Shown one piece after another: positions 47,905 to 58,050 of a stretch of DNA of 64,000 nucleotides. The first letter of the stretch is position 1, and every line of letters starts with the position of its first letter. This DNA is from Ophioderma brevispina. Lineage: Eukaryota > Echinodermata > Ophiuroidea > Amphilepidida > Ophiodermatidae. Under the pieces are notes generated by a model. That model had not been told where the DNA came from. It made no database searches and saw nothing but the letters and a program-made list of their open reading frames with translations. The stretch lies in the NCBI GenBank assembly GCA_023653785.1, contig JAMKCH010005321.1, positions 1 to 64,000 on the forward strand. Reading direction: 5' to 3'. The position numbers and the translations under genes were made by a program.

Positions 47905-48075
47905 TTACCCCCAGGGTGACATTTGAACCATTTTCAGCTTACTCTGTTAAAGTAATTGTCCAAGATCGAGCATCGATCCTTTTTAATCCTTAGAACCTGA
48001 TGAAAATGTCTATAATTTTTAATCCTATATGAAATGTTGTACAAATATGACCCCTGTTAATATACCCCTCCATAT
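47905..48075 (+). repeat. Dispersed repeat family E, copy 1
   Basis: ACCCCCAGGGTGAC.TTTGAACC, TTTTTAATCCT, and ATATGACCCCTGT.AATATACCCC recur in order at 59335-59520. Confidence 0.6.
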
Positions 48076-48799
48076 CTCAAAATGATCAAGGAGCAAAAGT
48101 TGCATCAATATGTGGAATATCAGTAGGTCAATGTTGCCTAGAAAAAATCAAAAATTTGGGCCACCACTCTCTGGCAAGATTTATGGTCTATGGTTCTACT
48201 GCTGGATATAATATATGGCTAGTTACCATCACCAGTCCACCTCCTGCTGCATGTATTTTAAAGACAATTCTTGTTGGGGAATTGTCATGGTTTTAAATGG
48301 TTAAAATTTTCAGCTCACAAGTCAAATTTGAGTTTAGCTATGGTCCAAATCTTTGGCTTAGACCACACTGTTGACTCAAACCGGTACGAATATAGATTAG
48401 TAAGTGCTGGTTGACACAAGCAGTAAAGTGACTGAATTGAACTAGAGTGACATTGCCGCAAGGACTGTCTAAACAACTTGCCCTATCAGGTGTACCCAGT
48501 AGGTGTACAGTGTGGGCTTCATTTGTCTCACTTGTCAACTGGAAGACATTCATTATTACTTTGACATGTTAGCCTGTTATGATAGTAAATAACACCTCAT
48601 CTGTTATGACAGGATTGACACCACCTGAAACATTTTACTTCTATTTGCTGTTCTGCTTTTGAACATTATAGCTTATACATACTCAATAATGCTTTGAATA
48701 ACATAGACAAAATAGAAAATGGTTATGTATAGGCTTAATAGTCCAATCATTCGTTGAAATACCCGCCCTCTCAATATTGAGGATTTTGGACGCATGGTT

Positions 48800-49006
48800 G
48801 TTTAAGGTCCATGGTTCGAGCGCTAATAGCCTTGTCCCCAGAACACCAGGATTTGAACGGAAGTGGTAAAATGGTTGGTATCAGAAGAAAGCTTACTATT
48901 TTCATCCCCCTGTGGATCTTAGGGATAAAGGATGTTTGTTTGGACGTTACGAGTGAAAATATGTCCCATTGGTCGACCAATATTAATTTTTCACAGTACT
49001 CTATGG
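48800..49006 (+). repeat. Dispersed repeat family D, copy 2
   Basis: Same order of words as 29545-29757, with the 12-bp palindrome TTGGTCGACCAA intact at 48969-48980. Confidence 0.75.
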
Positions 49007-49489
49007 GATTACAAACTCAGTTTTTAGCTCTTCACATCAAACGGGTTGAATGAAATATCAGAGAAACTTTTCAGATGGGGTTTTGGGTGAAGGCCATTCT
49101 TTCTATCAAGATGAAAATTTTATAGAATTAAACGGGTTATCCCCCTTAATATAATTTGTATATACAAGTTGTACACAGTGCAAGGTTGCAATTTGCAATG
49201 GATGTGGTGGAGAACATTTTGTTGGTTTTGTTCTCAAAGTGTTGTATCTTCACATGCCCAGTAATATTGGGCCCAGGAAAGTTTTCTTTTTGATGTTATA
49301 TGAACAAAAATGCCCCCTACAAGTAACACCTAAAAAAATTGCCATACGTTTGTACAAAATGGCTTAGATGTCAGTTTCTCCCTTTATGAAGCGACTCAGT
49401 CATTTAATTTATGGGTTACCTTGGACCTCTAGAATCTCTGCATCCCCTTCAGCCATAATTGGTTTAAAGATGGCTTTTTGTACCAGTCA

Positions 49490-49700
49490 AACGAAGTTCG
49501 GGAGGGGACTATACAAGGGGATCCTGTTCGTATGATGTCCGTATGTATGTCCGTGATAAAATGTTAACCCACTGGTGGAACATTTGGGCATATCTTTTTC
49601 TGGATGAGCTAGAGTAGCCAAACTTTGGTATATTGTAGGAGGGAAACCCCCTACTCCACCATTAATTAATTCCCCCCAGGGTCCTACCATGGGTCTGTCA
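49490..49700. repeat. Repeat with GTCCGTATGTATGTCCGTG, relative of the hairpin-headed family?
   Basis: GAGGGGACTATAC, then GTCCGTATGTATGTCCGTG, recalls the head of the minisatellite elements, but the hairpin and the GGTGGG units are absent. Confidence 0.35.
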
Positions 49701-49869
49701 GAGGGCTTTGAGTCGGCCATAATGCCATTCTAAACAAGATGAAAACGTGATTATTACTTAAAGACATTCGAGTGGTCCCCCTGAAAGGCTCAAAATAATT
49801 GCAATTTGCAAAAATCGCTTTTAAAGTGGAAGGATAAGAGGCGTAAAAGAAATCTCTCATTTTTTTTTG

Positions 49870-51012
49870 GTCCCCCGCCAAACTTTTGTTTGGCGAAGGG
49901 GGCTATATATAAAAATGATCCCCGTCCGTGTGGTGTCCCACGCGAGATCTTTGGAACTAAGCAAGTGTACTTTTGGGTGGCGAAGGGGGACGATAGAAAA
50001 TGCTCCCAGCGTTGTGTGTGTGTCCCACGCGAGATATTTGGAACTAAGCAATTGTGGGTGCCTATCTTCACAAACATAGATGTTCCGAGGACGTTGCTGG
50101 GTGGGATCGAAGTGGGTCATGTTCTGTTGTAAGGTCAATGAGGTCAAACATATGGTAAAAATGGGTTAAATTACGTTAATTGCTTTAAACCATGTCAACC
50201 AATATCTTTGATATTAACGCAAGTGGGGGTTGTCCATCTTTGCACCATATATGTCGCTTTAGTAGGCGGCAGATGGAGTTTGGAGGTGGGTCATGTGCCA
50301 TGGGTCAAAGGTCAAATGTGGTCAAAAATGGCTTTTTTTAAACCTTTTCAATCGGTGGTAGGATGATGGAATGAAAACTGGTGGGTGTGAACTCACATTG
50401 TGCCCCAAACATTTGAAGGTCATTTCAATGTCATGTGGGGTCATTAAGGTCAAATCTAAACATGTGGTGGATGATGAGTCTTGGTGGATGCGTCCACTAA
50501 CCACTGCAAAATTTTGAAGGTCATTTCTAGGTCATGCGGGGTCATCCAAGGTCAATCAATAGCTCTTGTACTCCTGTAAGGTCATGAAACCTGGTGGGTG
50601 CAGTAACTTTTATGCCAATTTTTTTTCAAGTTTCCATTTCTGGGTCATCTGGGGGGTCATATTGAGGTAATTTCACTGCAAATGGTTGTATGGTCATGAA
50701 ACGGTGGGTGTGGTCAAATTGTGCTGGACATTTTGAAGGTCATTTCAAGGTCAGGTGGGGCCATCCAAGGTTCAAACAAATACAAATGGGTATATGGTCA
50801 TTGAAACTTGGTTGGGTGTAGTCAACATTGATACCGAATTTTTCAAGGTCAATTGGGGTCATCCAAGGTATTGAAAAGTTCTGCCTATGGAAGGGCGCCT
50901 ATCTTGGTTTCCATCACAATTCCATTGTGATCTTAAGTTATGTTAATTGTCCTCCTTTTACACACCGACGTGAGGGGGGACCTTTATGGTTCGAGAATTG
51001 CCTGTTTTATAA
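49870..51012 (+). mobile_element. Hairpin-headed minisatellite element, copy 2
   Basis: Head hairpin CGCCAAAC-TTTT-GTTTGGCG (49876-49895, 8-bp perfect arms). The head region is duplicated: GGCGAAGGGGG.C.ATA, GTGTCCCACGCGAGAT.TTTGGAACTAAGCAA occurs at about 49890-49970 and again at 49978-50050. The body has about six units around GTCATGAAACCTGGTGGGTG. The tail GTGAGGGGGGACC...GGTTCGAGAATTGCC is partly decayed. Confidence 0.75.
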
Positions 51013-51344
51013 TTGAAAAAATTGACAGAAAAGGAAGGAAACATGTTTTAAAAAGATGGAATTGCATCAATTAAATGTTGTATATGTCTTGTACGGACAG
51101 TAATGACTAAAAATATCCAATTCTGTACTTATTAGGTTACTCTTGGTTTATCACTTGTAGGGTATGTTAGGATTACCAATACTTCTTACAAATATGCAAA
51201 AATCTGATTTTTGATATTTTAAATTTTATGATAATTTAGGACATCTGTAGTGCCTTAAAGTGACAGGATGAGATTTTTTTGAGGATATAAATCTCGCTCA
51301 GTTGCAGCACTGGATCGGTTGTGACCACCTACCGAGAACATTAA

Positions 51345-51560
51345 TGTTTCGAAGGTTTATCAGACAAACACTACAAAAGAAAACCGTAAACCCTTGTTTT
51401 GGAACTTGTCTGCTATTGTAATTGTCTGCAATAGAAAACCGTGCTTTTGATGTCCTGTCGTGCACTACGAAAATACTGAATCTCATCTTACAACATAAAA
51501 AACGACGTCTTATTGCTTATTCACTTCAGGTGTGATATATACATTGGTAACAGGTGGCGG
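51345..51560 (+). repeat. Dispersed repeat family C, copy 2
   Basis: Colinear with 14225-14450 (AAAGAAAACCGTAAACCCTTG, CCTGTCGTGCACTACGA, TTCACTTCAGGTGTGATAT, ACATTGGTA). Confidence 0.65.
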
Positions 51561-51695
51561 CACCAACCTCTTTTTCTTGGGGGGGGCAAAGGGGCAAAGT
51601 AAAAATTCTGGGGGGGGCAGAGTATCAAATCTTTGAGATTTTTAAACAAAACTAGGAGGGGCGCAAAAAAAATGGTCGGGGGGGGAATAAAAATC
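51551..51695. mobile_element. hAT-like MITE end, truncated
   Basis: CAGGTGGCGGCACCAACCTC followed by G-runs corresponds to the CAGTGGCGGCACCAGACCTC end at 62959. No matching right end or target duplication seen. Confidence 0.4.
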
Positions 51696-51930
51696 TAAGA
51701 TTAGTTCTCTATTGGTTTTATTTAAGTGCCAAGGGTCTCGTTTATCATGTGTATTATATACAGGAAGTTGTTTCAAATGTACATACAACTAAAATCAACC
51801 TGCTGTCCTGGGACAACCACACTTTTTTCCCTTTCCTTAATTTCATATGCTGTCATCCAGAGATCATTGTCTTTTCTAAGTGTTTCTTTATTTATATCAT
51901 TGTGTCATACGGCCTCTTAGTCACCACTAG

Positions 51931-51995
51931 GTCTACAAAGCTGTCACTTCAAGACCAGAGAGAAATGGTCCTCATGCTGTAATCCCTTATGTCAT
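51931..51995 (+). CDS. bmp1/tll-like: BMP1/tolloid-like protease, exon with mature N-terminus
   Basis: A 65-base exon reading VYKAV-TSRPERNGPHAVIPYVI. The phrase TSRPERxWPxGVIPxVI starts the mature astacin domain of BMP1 and tolloid proteins, and the order and spacing are kept here (WP replaced by GP, GV by AV). The left boundary is forced: an in-frame TAG at 51928-51930 is also the AG of the splice acceptor (CACCACTAG). The right boundary is the strong donor GTGAGT at 51996, after which the frame would stop. The exon ends after two bases of an Ile codon. The protein is a secreted zinc protease that processes procollagen, chordin and similar substrates. In other family members pro-peptide cleavage occurs just before this segment, but the basic site itself must be in an upstream exon. 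Confidence 0.8.
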
Positions 51996-53394
51996 GTGAG
52001 TAAACTTTAGCAGGTAAACAAGTCTTTTTGTTTTTGGTACATTGATGTATGTTTTTTGTCTGGGGGCTTTTTGTAGCTTTGAAAATCAGACATGCTCTTG
52101 TGGAAATAAGGTAAAACATGCCAAAACTACACCTAAAGTCGCCGTCACAATTCCTTTTTTTCTGAAATAGGCGTCTACATAACACGTGCGAGAGTTCTGC
52201 GTGTACGCGCAGACTTTTCCTTTACGCGTTGTCATGGTTTCTTGTCTGGCGGGAATGCTGCGTAGTCTTGATGCGGAGAAAAGACTATGATAGAGAATAT
52301 AGTTCATTTATTTTAATTTTTATTATTGCATGTGACCTTTACTTACCATATGCAATGTGAAAGAACCACCCATTTGTCATCTGCAGTAATTCACCTTCCC
52401 ATATCAAACATGCTTATTATTATAGACAATAACTACCAATCCAATGGCACCATTACTTGCTATGTCTCTTGCATTCTTACTTGCAGTGGTACCAGACTGG
52501 GGATTCATACACCAGTGGCATTCTGGGGGGGGGGGGGGGGGGGGTGATTTCGGGGTGCGCCCCTGGGGTTCATGCCAAAAGATGCAAATCCAATCAAGAT
52601 TTTTGGCTATTAGAGGTCCTTTGTCCGCCCCCCTGTTCCCCCTCAAAAGCCAGGTCTATATTCGCTGGTTAAACCTGACTTACATAGCATCCCTACACAT
52701 TTAAATCAATTGCAATTTAAATTTTAATTTGCCAATAATTTTGAAGGACAAATTAAAAGTTCTTTTTGCCTACGTGGTATCACACATTTCACATGCAAAT
52801 TTGGGCAGCCCCAAGGGAACCTCAACCAACTTTTATTACTTTGGCCACAACATAAAAGTACAATCCGTTCACAAGTCTTCGGAGATTGATATTTGCTTTA
52901 CAACCATAGCATCACCCCCCCAGTGGATGACAGCATCATAACAAACTTGGTTCCTACTTCCTGTGACCCGTCCTTGCTTGAATGGATTTGCTTTCTCTTT
53001 GGAATTTTTCCAGTTTGCAGATCCTATCTTATGGTTTCCATTCTAAGGACTGAAGGTAAATAGGGTGCACGACTGGCACATGTGCTCATCACCATTGCAA
53101 TCAACTGTCCTAGCTTCCATCATCACCATAAATTATTGCACGGCTTCACAATATGTAGATGAAGAAAAGGAAACATCCACACAAATGCCATGACAGTTAC
53201 TGCAATTGGAGAGGGATCGTTCCCCCGGACCAAAGCGCTTAACCCACCACCACCTGTCCCAAGTCGGGGGAAGTCGCAGTAGGCTTGAAAAATCATTTAC
53301 AGGATGTTATATGCCTGGGCTTGGTATTATGAATACCACCAATACTGTGCCGTCCTGAAAAACATTGACTTGCAATCAGACCTCGTTATATTTT
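51996..53394. other. Intron 3' of the N-terminal exon, no gene
   Basis: Contains a run of 20 G at 52525-52544 next to CAGTGGCATTCTGGGG, possibly a relic of a hAT-like end at 52513. I see nothing else. Confidence 0.5.
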
Positions 53395-54885
53395 GGTCCC
53401 CTCCCACTTTTGTTTGCGAAGGGGGACTATAGAAATTCTCTCCGTCCGTCCGGTGTGTGTGTCCCACGCGATAAATCTATTGAAACTAAGCCAGTGTGGG
53501 TGTCTCATCTCGCAACATAGAATGTATCTCGAGTACGCTCTGGTTGGGATCCCGAAGTGGGTCATGGGTCAAGGTCAAATGAGGTCAAAATAGGTAAAAT
53601 AGGGTTAAATTGCTATATACCTTGTCAACACGATATCTTTTGATCTAACAAGTATGGGTGTCCTTCTTGGCACCATATATGTGCCTTAAGTAGCGGCAAG
53701 ATGAGTCAGAGATGGATCAATTGTGCCATGGGTCCAATGTCAAATGTGGTAAAAATTGCTTTTAAAAAACTCGTCAAGTTTTGGTAGGATGATCAAACTT
53801 GGTGGGTGTGCTCCACATGCGGTGCCGACAAGTTTGAAGGTCATTCAAGGTCATGTGGGGTCATTCAAGAGGTCCAATTCCCTAAAACATGTGGTAGGAT
53901 GATTGAACTTGGTGGGTGCGGTTCAAAATCAGTGCAAAAAATTTTAAAGGTCAGTTAGGTTTCATTTGCGGGGTCATCAAGGTCCCAAAATCACTATGCA
54001 TGGTGTATGGTTCGATTTTTGAAACCTGGTGGGTGCAGTCAACATTTAGGCAATTTCTTTCCAAGGTCATTTCTGGGTCTCTTGGGTCATCTGAGGTCCA
54101 ATTCACTGCAAATGTTGTATGGATGAAACTTGGTGGGTGTGGTAAAAAATTCAGTGCTGAAAATTGGTGAAGGTCTTTCAAGGTCATGCGGGGGGGGTGG
54201 GGGGGGGGGGGATGTCATTCAAGGTAAATCCCTCACCATTTGGTAGGATGATGAAACTTTGTTGGTTGTGGTCAATATTCAGTGGTGAAAATTTTTAGGT
54301 CATTTCAAGGTCATGCGGGGTCATAAAGGTAAATCCCTTAAACATGTGGTAGGATGGATGAAACTTTGTGTGTGCGGTCAATATTCCGTGGTGAAAATTT
54401 TAAGGTCATTTCAAGTGTCAATGCGGGGTCATTCAAGGTTCCAAATCCTTGACATGGGGTAGGATGATGAAATTTGGTGTGTGCAGTAATATTCGTGTTG
54501 AAAGTATTAAAGCATTTCAAGGTCATCGCGGGTATCAAGGTCAAATCATTATGCATGGTTTGTATGGTCATGAAAACTGGTGGGTGCAGTCAAAATTTTA
54601 GCCAATTTTTTCAAGGTCATTTCGGTTCAAGGGGTCATCTGAGGTAATTTCAACTGCAATGGGTTGTATGTCAATGGAAACTTGGTGGTTGTAGTCAACA
54701 TGATCCCAGATTTTTCAGGTCATCTGGGGATTCAAGGTATTATGAAATGCTATGGGAGGAGCCTCTCTGATTTCAATCACAATATTACTTCCCTGTGATA
54801 CTTTAAACTAGTACTTTTCCGCCTTTTAACGTTACCGTGACGAGCAGGGGGACCTTTGTGGTTCAAGAAAAACCGCCTTGTTATA
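53395..54885 (+). mobile_element. Hairpin-headed minisatellite element, copy 3
   Basis: The head is damaged (CCCTCCCACTTTTGTTTGCGAAGGGGGA) but in register with the other copies, followed by CTATAGAAATTC, GTCCGTCC and GTGTCCCACGCGATA. The body is the longest of the three, with about nine units of roughly 105 bp (GATGAAACTTGGTGGGTG...AAGGTCATTTCAAGGTCATG). It includes a G-rich interruption at about 54189-54212. Tail: GACGAGCAGGGGGACCTTTG and GTGGTTCAAGAAAAACCGCC. Confidence 0.75.
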
Positions 54886-55154
54886 CTACATATTTTTTGG
54901 ATTACAATAAGTGGTTGCTTTTAATGTTATGAATTTAAAAAAGTCAAATGATTTGAAATCAATATATAAATCAAGGTATTTGTAGTGGTACATAATGGAA
55001 GCATTTACAGTTTTGATTCATTTTGAAAATTAATATTAAAATTAATAACTTAAAGCTTGGTAAAGGGGAAATCCAAGTGGGAATGTACATGTGAGATGCT
55101 TTCTAATTATTCTTGATGTGCTATCTTCTGTCTCTCATATTTTTGTGGGGGGGG

Positions 55155-55745
55155 TTGCTTTATTCTTTTTATCCCCTGGCTTGAAAAGCAGAGGGCGATA
55201 GGCGAGGTTGCGCATGTCCGTATGTATGTATGATGGTGTATATGTTGTGTGTTCCCTTTTGGTTAGGTTTTTCGTTTTTTCGCATCGCCTTCGAAAAGTT
55301 AATTCCGATTTAAACCAACTTGTGTGAAGGTGCAATAGGGGTTCCTCAATGTGGATGATGTCAAAGGTCTGAACCAATTTCAAAGGTCATGTTCCAGTTC
55401 AAGTTTGGTTAGGTTTTGGTTAGGTTTTTGTTTTTTCGCTTCTCCTTCGAAAGTTTCACGTCTCGATTTAAACCAGACTTGGGATGAAGTTGCAATCGGG
55501 GATTCCTTCATATGTGGATTATTTCAAGGTCAAATGGACCAAGGTTCCAAGATCAACTGAGGTCATGTTCCAATTTGGTTAGTTTTTTTGTTTTCTGTCT
55601 TCTTTGATATTTAAGTCCTTACAAACCGAACTTGGGTCGAAGGTGCAATACGGTTCCTTCATATGTTGTTGAGGTCAATGGCCCATAGACCAAGGTCAAA
55701 GGTTATTTGCAGTCATTTTCCCCCCTTTGGTTGTCTTTCATTTTC
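55155..55745 (+). mobile_element. Second tandem-unit element (GGTTAGGTTTTT type)
   Basis: Head with TCCCCTGGCTTGAAAAGCAG and GTCCGTATGTATGTATG. Then three units of about 150 bp, each with GGTTAGGTTTTTCGTTTTTTCGC-like, GATTTAAACC.ACTTG, GGTGCAATAGGGGTTCCT, and ATGTGGAT..T..AAGGTC. It shares the design of the hairpin-headed family (GTCCGTATGTATG head, units containing AAGGTCA) but not the unit sequence. Confidence 0.6.
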
Positions 55746-56210
55746 AGAAACTGCTACATTTCTGATATTATTCCATGAGACAATTTCTTGAATTTTGATG
55801 CCCTGCTACTGACAACTGTGTTCCAACTAACCAACTTGTTGATACTGCCATCTTGCCAGGGGGATCGCGCAGTTACGTGCTGTATTTTTTATTTTGTTTT
55901 GTTTGTTGGTTTTTTTGTATTTTTATCATTTTTTGTTTCATGTTTTGCCCACGGTGTGGTGGAAAATACAGTAGAATGGCCTATATGAACATTACTTTTT
56001 TGTGCATATTTTAATATGCCTAAAGCCCAAGAACATGAGGCAACCCCTTGTTCTTCTACATTCCCATTTATTTCTAACTTACAGCGGACTTTGAACCATT
56101 AGTATTTTGGTTTTATTTCACGTTCTGATCACTAAGAGAAATCGTCTGTCATTTCTTGAATGGAATAATTTGTATTGATTAGTACCTATTTTTCTTTAAC
56201 TTTCTTGTAG
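55746..56210. other. Intron sequence before the catalytic exon
   Basis: Ends with a good polypyrimidine tract and acceptor (TTTTTCTTTAACTTTCTTGTAG). No coding sequence. Confidence 0.6.
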
Positions 56211-56334
56211 GTTCTCAGCGTGCAATGTTTAAGCAAGCCATGAGACACTGGAGAATTAACACCTGTATAACCTTTGTGGAGCGAGATCCAAATCTACATT
56301 CCAATAATTGTAATTCACATAACCGGCCCTGTGG
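56211..56334 (+). CDS. bmp1/tll-like: BMP1/tolloid-like protease, first catalytic-domain exon
   Basis: A 124-base exon between TTCTTGTAG and GTAATG. It encodes (G)[13 protein letters not shown], then [10 protein letters not shown], and ends NRPCG. This is the start of the astacin fold in BMP1/tolloid proteins (GSQRA.F.QAMRHWE..TCVTF.ER.......RPCGCCSYVG), with the first conserved disulfide Cys in TCITF. Entry phase (one base needed for Gly) and exit phase (GG, Gly) suit the family. Between VER and RPCG, where relatives have a short beta strand, this copy reads [13 protein letters not shown]. The nucleotides suggest several small insertions that together restore the frame. The zinc site HExxHxxGxxH and the Met turn should be in exons beyond the window; I could not find them before 64000. 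Confidence 0.85.
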
Positions 56335-56658
56335 GTAATGATTTACCAATCTTTATTTGTGTTTGTGGTTTTGTAACAAGTATAGATAGTTAAGATTTGG
56401 ACTTGACTTTGGCAGATTTCTTACACAATTTAGGCTAGTTGGCTATTTTGTGTGTACTTTGGTGGTCAGTTGATTTAGCTTGCCTCTGAATCTTCTTTTC
56501 CACGTGTGTTAATTGTAACTGTTGCTATTATTGTATTTGGTCTCCAAATGTGTTCAGCAGGATGGGTATTGAAATAAACTAAACCTATACTACAATGATC
56601 CTAAACAATAACCTATAAATATCCCACCCTCTGCTCAGTCCTGTTAAATATGGCTAAT
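56335..56658. other. Intron sequence
   Basis: No gene or repeat recognised. Confidence 0.5.
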
Positions 56659-56917
56659 CATGCCCTAACCAGGGGGGGTGCCGTGGGGACGATGCCTCCT
56701 CCCCCCCCCCCATTTAAAAAAAAAGTCCCCAAACCCCTCATAACTTTATACCGCTAAAAAAGAGCTAAAAAAGCTCAAAAAGTAGTTTTGGAGTGGCGCA
56801 ATCCAAAAATAGGGGTTACACTTTTCTTTTCAAACCCTCCCCCTTGCAAATTTTTGGGAAAAATCCCCTTTTGAAAAAAAATTCCCCCTCCCCTAAAAAA
56901 TCCTGGTTATGGGCCTG
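56659..56917. mobile_element. hAT-type MITE, 259 bp
   Basis: The right end is CCTGGTTATGGGCCTG and the left end is CATGCCCTAACCAGGGGG, diverged inverted ends. Same family as 63486-63767 (shared AAATTTTTGGGAAAAATCCCC and CCCCTAAAA words). The flanks TGGCTAAT and GGGATAAT agree at six of eight bases, a decayed target duplication. Confidence 0.65.
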
Positions 56918-57572
56918 GGGATAATTATATATACTCAACTAGCTAGCAAATAAGAAATGTATTTCTTTCAGGAGGTAAGCAAATATAATGATTTTCACTT
57001 TCATAACTATAATTGAATTATGAATTTTATTACCAGCACAATTGGATGTTTGGACTTTATCTTTGTAATCTTAATCTCTCTGTATCTTCATGTTCAATGA
57101 CTTCACGATCCTTTCTGGGAGGCTTTTGGGATTTGTGCAGTGACGTAAAATTTCTTTGCCATTGGGAGGGATGTGTTGATGACAATTTATGAAGGAAAGG
57201 GGTTTCTGAAAGATCCATTACTAACACATGTGCGTGCGAAGCGCGCTAAGAAATTTGCCATTTGAGAAGCTAAACCTTAATGTAATTGTACATTAGAAAC
57301 AAAATGCGCACAAAGCACGCAGAAAATTTACAAAGTGTTTAAACTATTATGTGTAACATGTGAGGCTATTTTTGGTCAACAACACATGAATAGGCATCAA
57401 CATGGGGGGGATGATGTATTGACCATCCCCCTCATCAAAATAATTGGGGGTAGATCCCCCCATCCCCCCGGTATTTACGCCTTGATTTTTTGCCTTCTTT
57501 CATGTACAGCAATACAGAGTTGATGATCATTTGTTGTTAGTTAATTCTGTTTGTGCAAGCTTTAGAGAATAG
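56918..57572. other. Non-coding stretch
   Basis: I see only a splice-like TTTCTTTCAG-GAG-GTAAGC at 56964-56982, too short to be an exon without other support. Confidence 0.4.
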
Positions 57573-57752
57573 AGGTATGGTTTTTGAAGTGGTGCTCTCT
57601 GACAGTGTAAAGTTTAATTGAACCTGGTGATATACCATTATTTTAAAGACAAAATTGGGCTGTAGTCCACCATGCAAAATAATTGTATATCTCATCTCCC
57701 CTTTGCGTTTTTACGTACAGTTTAGAGAGCACCGCTTCAAAACATCATACCT
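57573..57752. mobile_element. 180-bp inverted-end MITE
   Basis: AGGTATGGTTTTTGAAGTGG and GTGCTCTCT at the left are matched in complement by AGAGAGCACCGCTTC and AAAACATCATACCT at the right, about 30-bp ends. No coding capacity. Confidence 0.7.
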
Positions 57753-57838
57753 TTTTTCATTCTTAAAACAACATTATGAAATTAATCACATGCATTAATT
57801 TTTAAAACTTCAATTTTCCAAAAAGTGTCGACTCCTTA

Positions 57839-58050
57839 CAGGGCCATATGCAGGATTCATTTTGGGGTGCAGGACTTCAAAAAAGTGGACCCTTTTTTCG
57901 AAAAAAAACCTAACCCCCATAAAATGGTTCTTTTTTTGACTTTGTGAACATTTCATCACCACAAAGTGACTTTCTTGTCAAAATTATTACATTTTGGACC
58001 TTTTATCAAAAAAAAAAATCATAAAAAAGTGGACCTTTGTGGAATTTGGG
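57839..58050 (-). mobile_element. Second copy of the 45.3-kb MITE-like family
   Basis: CAGGGCCATATGCAGG, TTTTGGGGTGCAGGACTTC, AAAAAGTGGACC and CCTAACCCCC match the complement of 45470-45578. The far end is missing. Confidence 0.55.

Noticed and set aside
49806..50132. 108-residue plus frame and overlapping minus frames
   Set aside because: They read through the head of the hairpin-headed element, including its duplicated module.
52404..52704. Gly- and Pro-rich frames on both strands
   Set aside because: Produced by the run of 20 G.
46880..54885. CRISPR-like array impression from regularly spaced units
   Set aside because: The units are about 105 bp, directly adjacent, diverged and without unique spacers; eukaryotic context.
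56964..56982. TTTCTTTCAG-GAG-GTAAGC as a 3-nt microexon
   Set aside because: Good splice consensus but no phase or protein requirement for it; cannot be told from chance.
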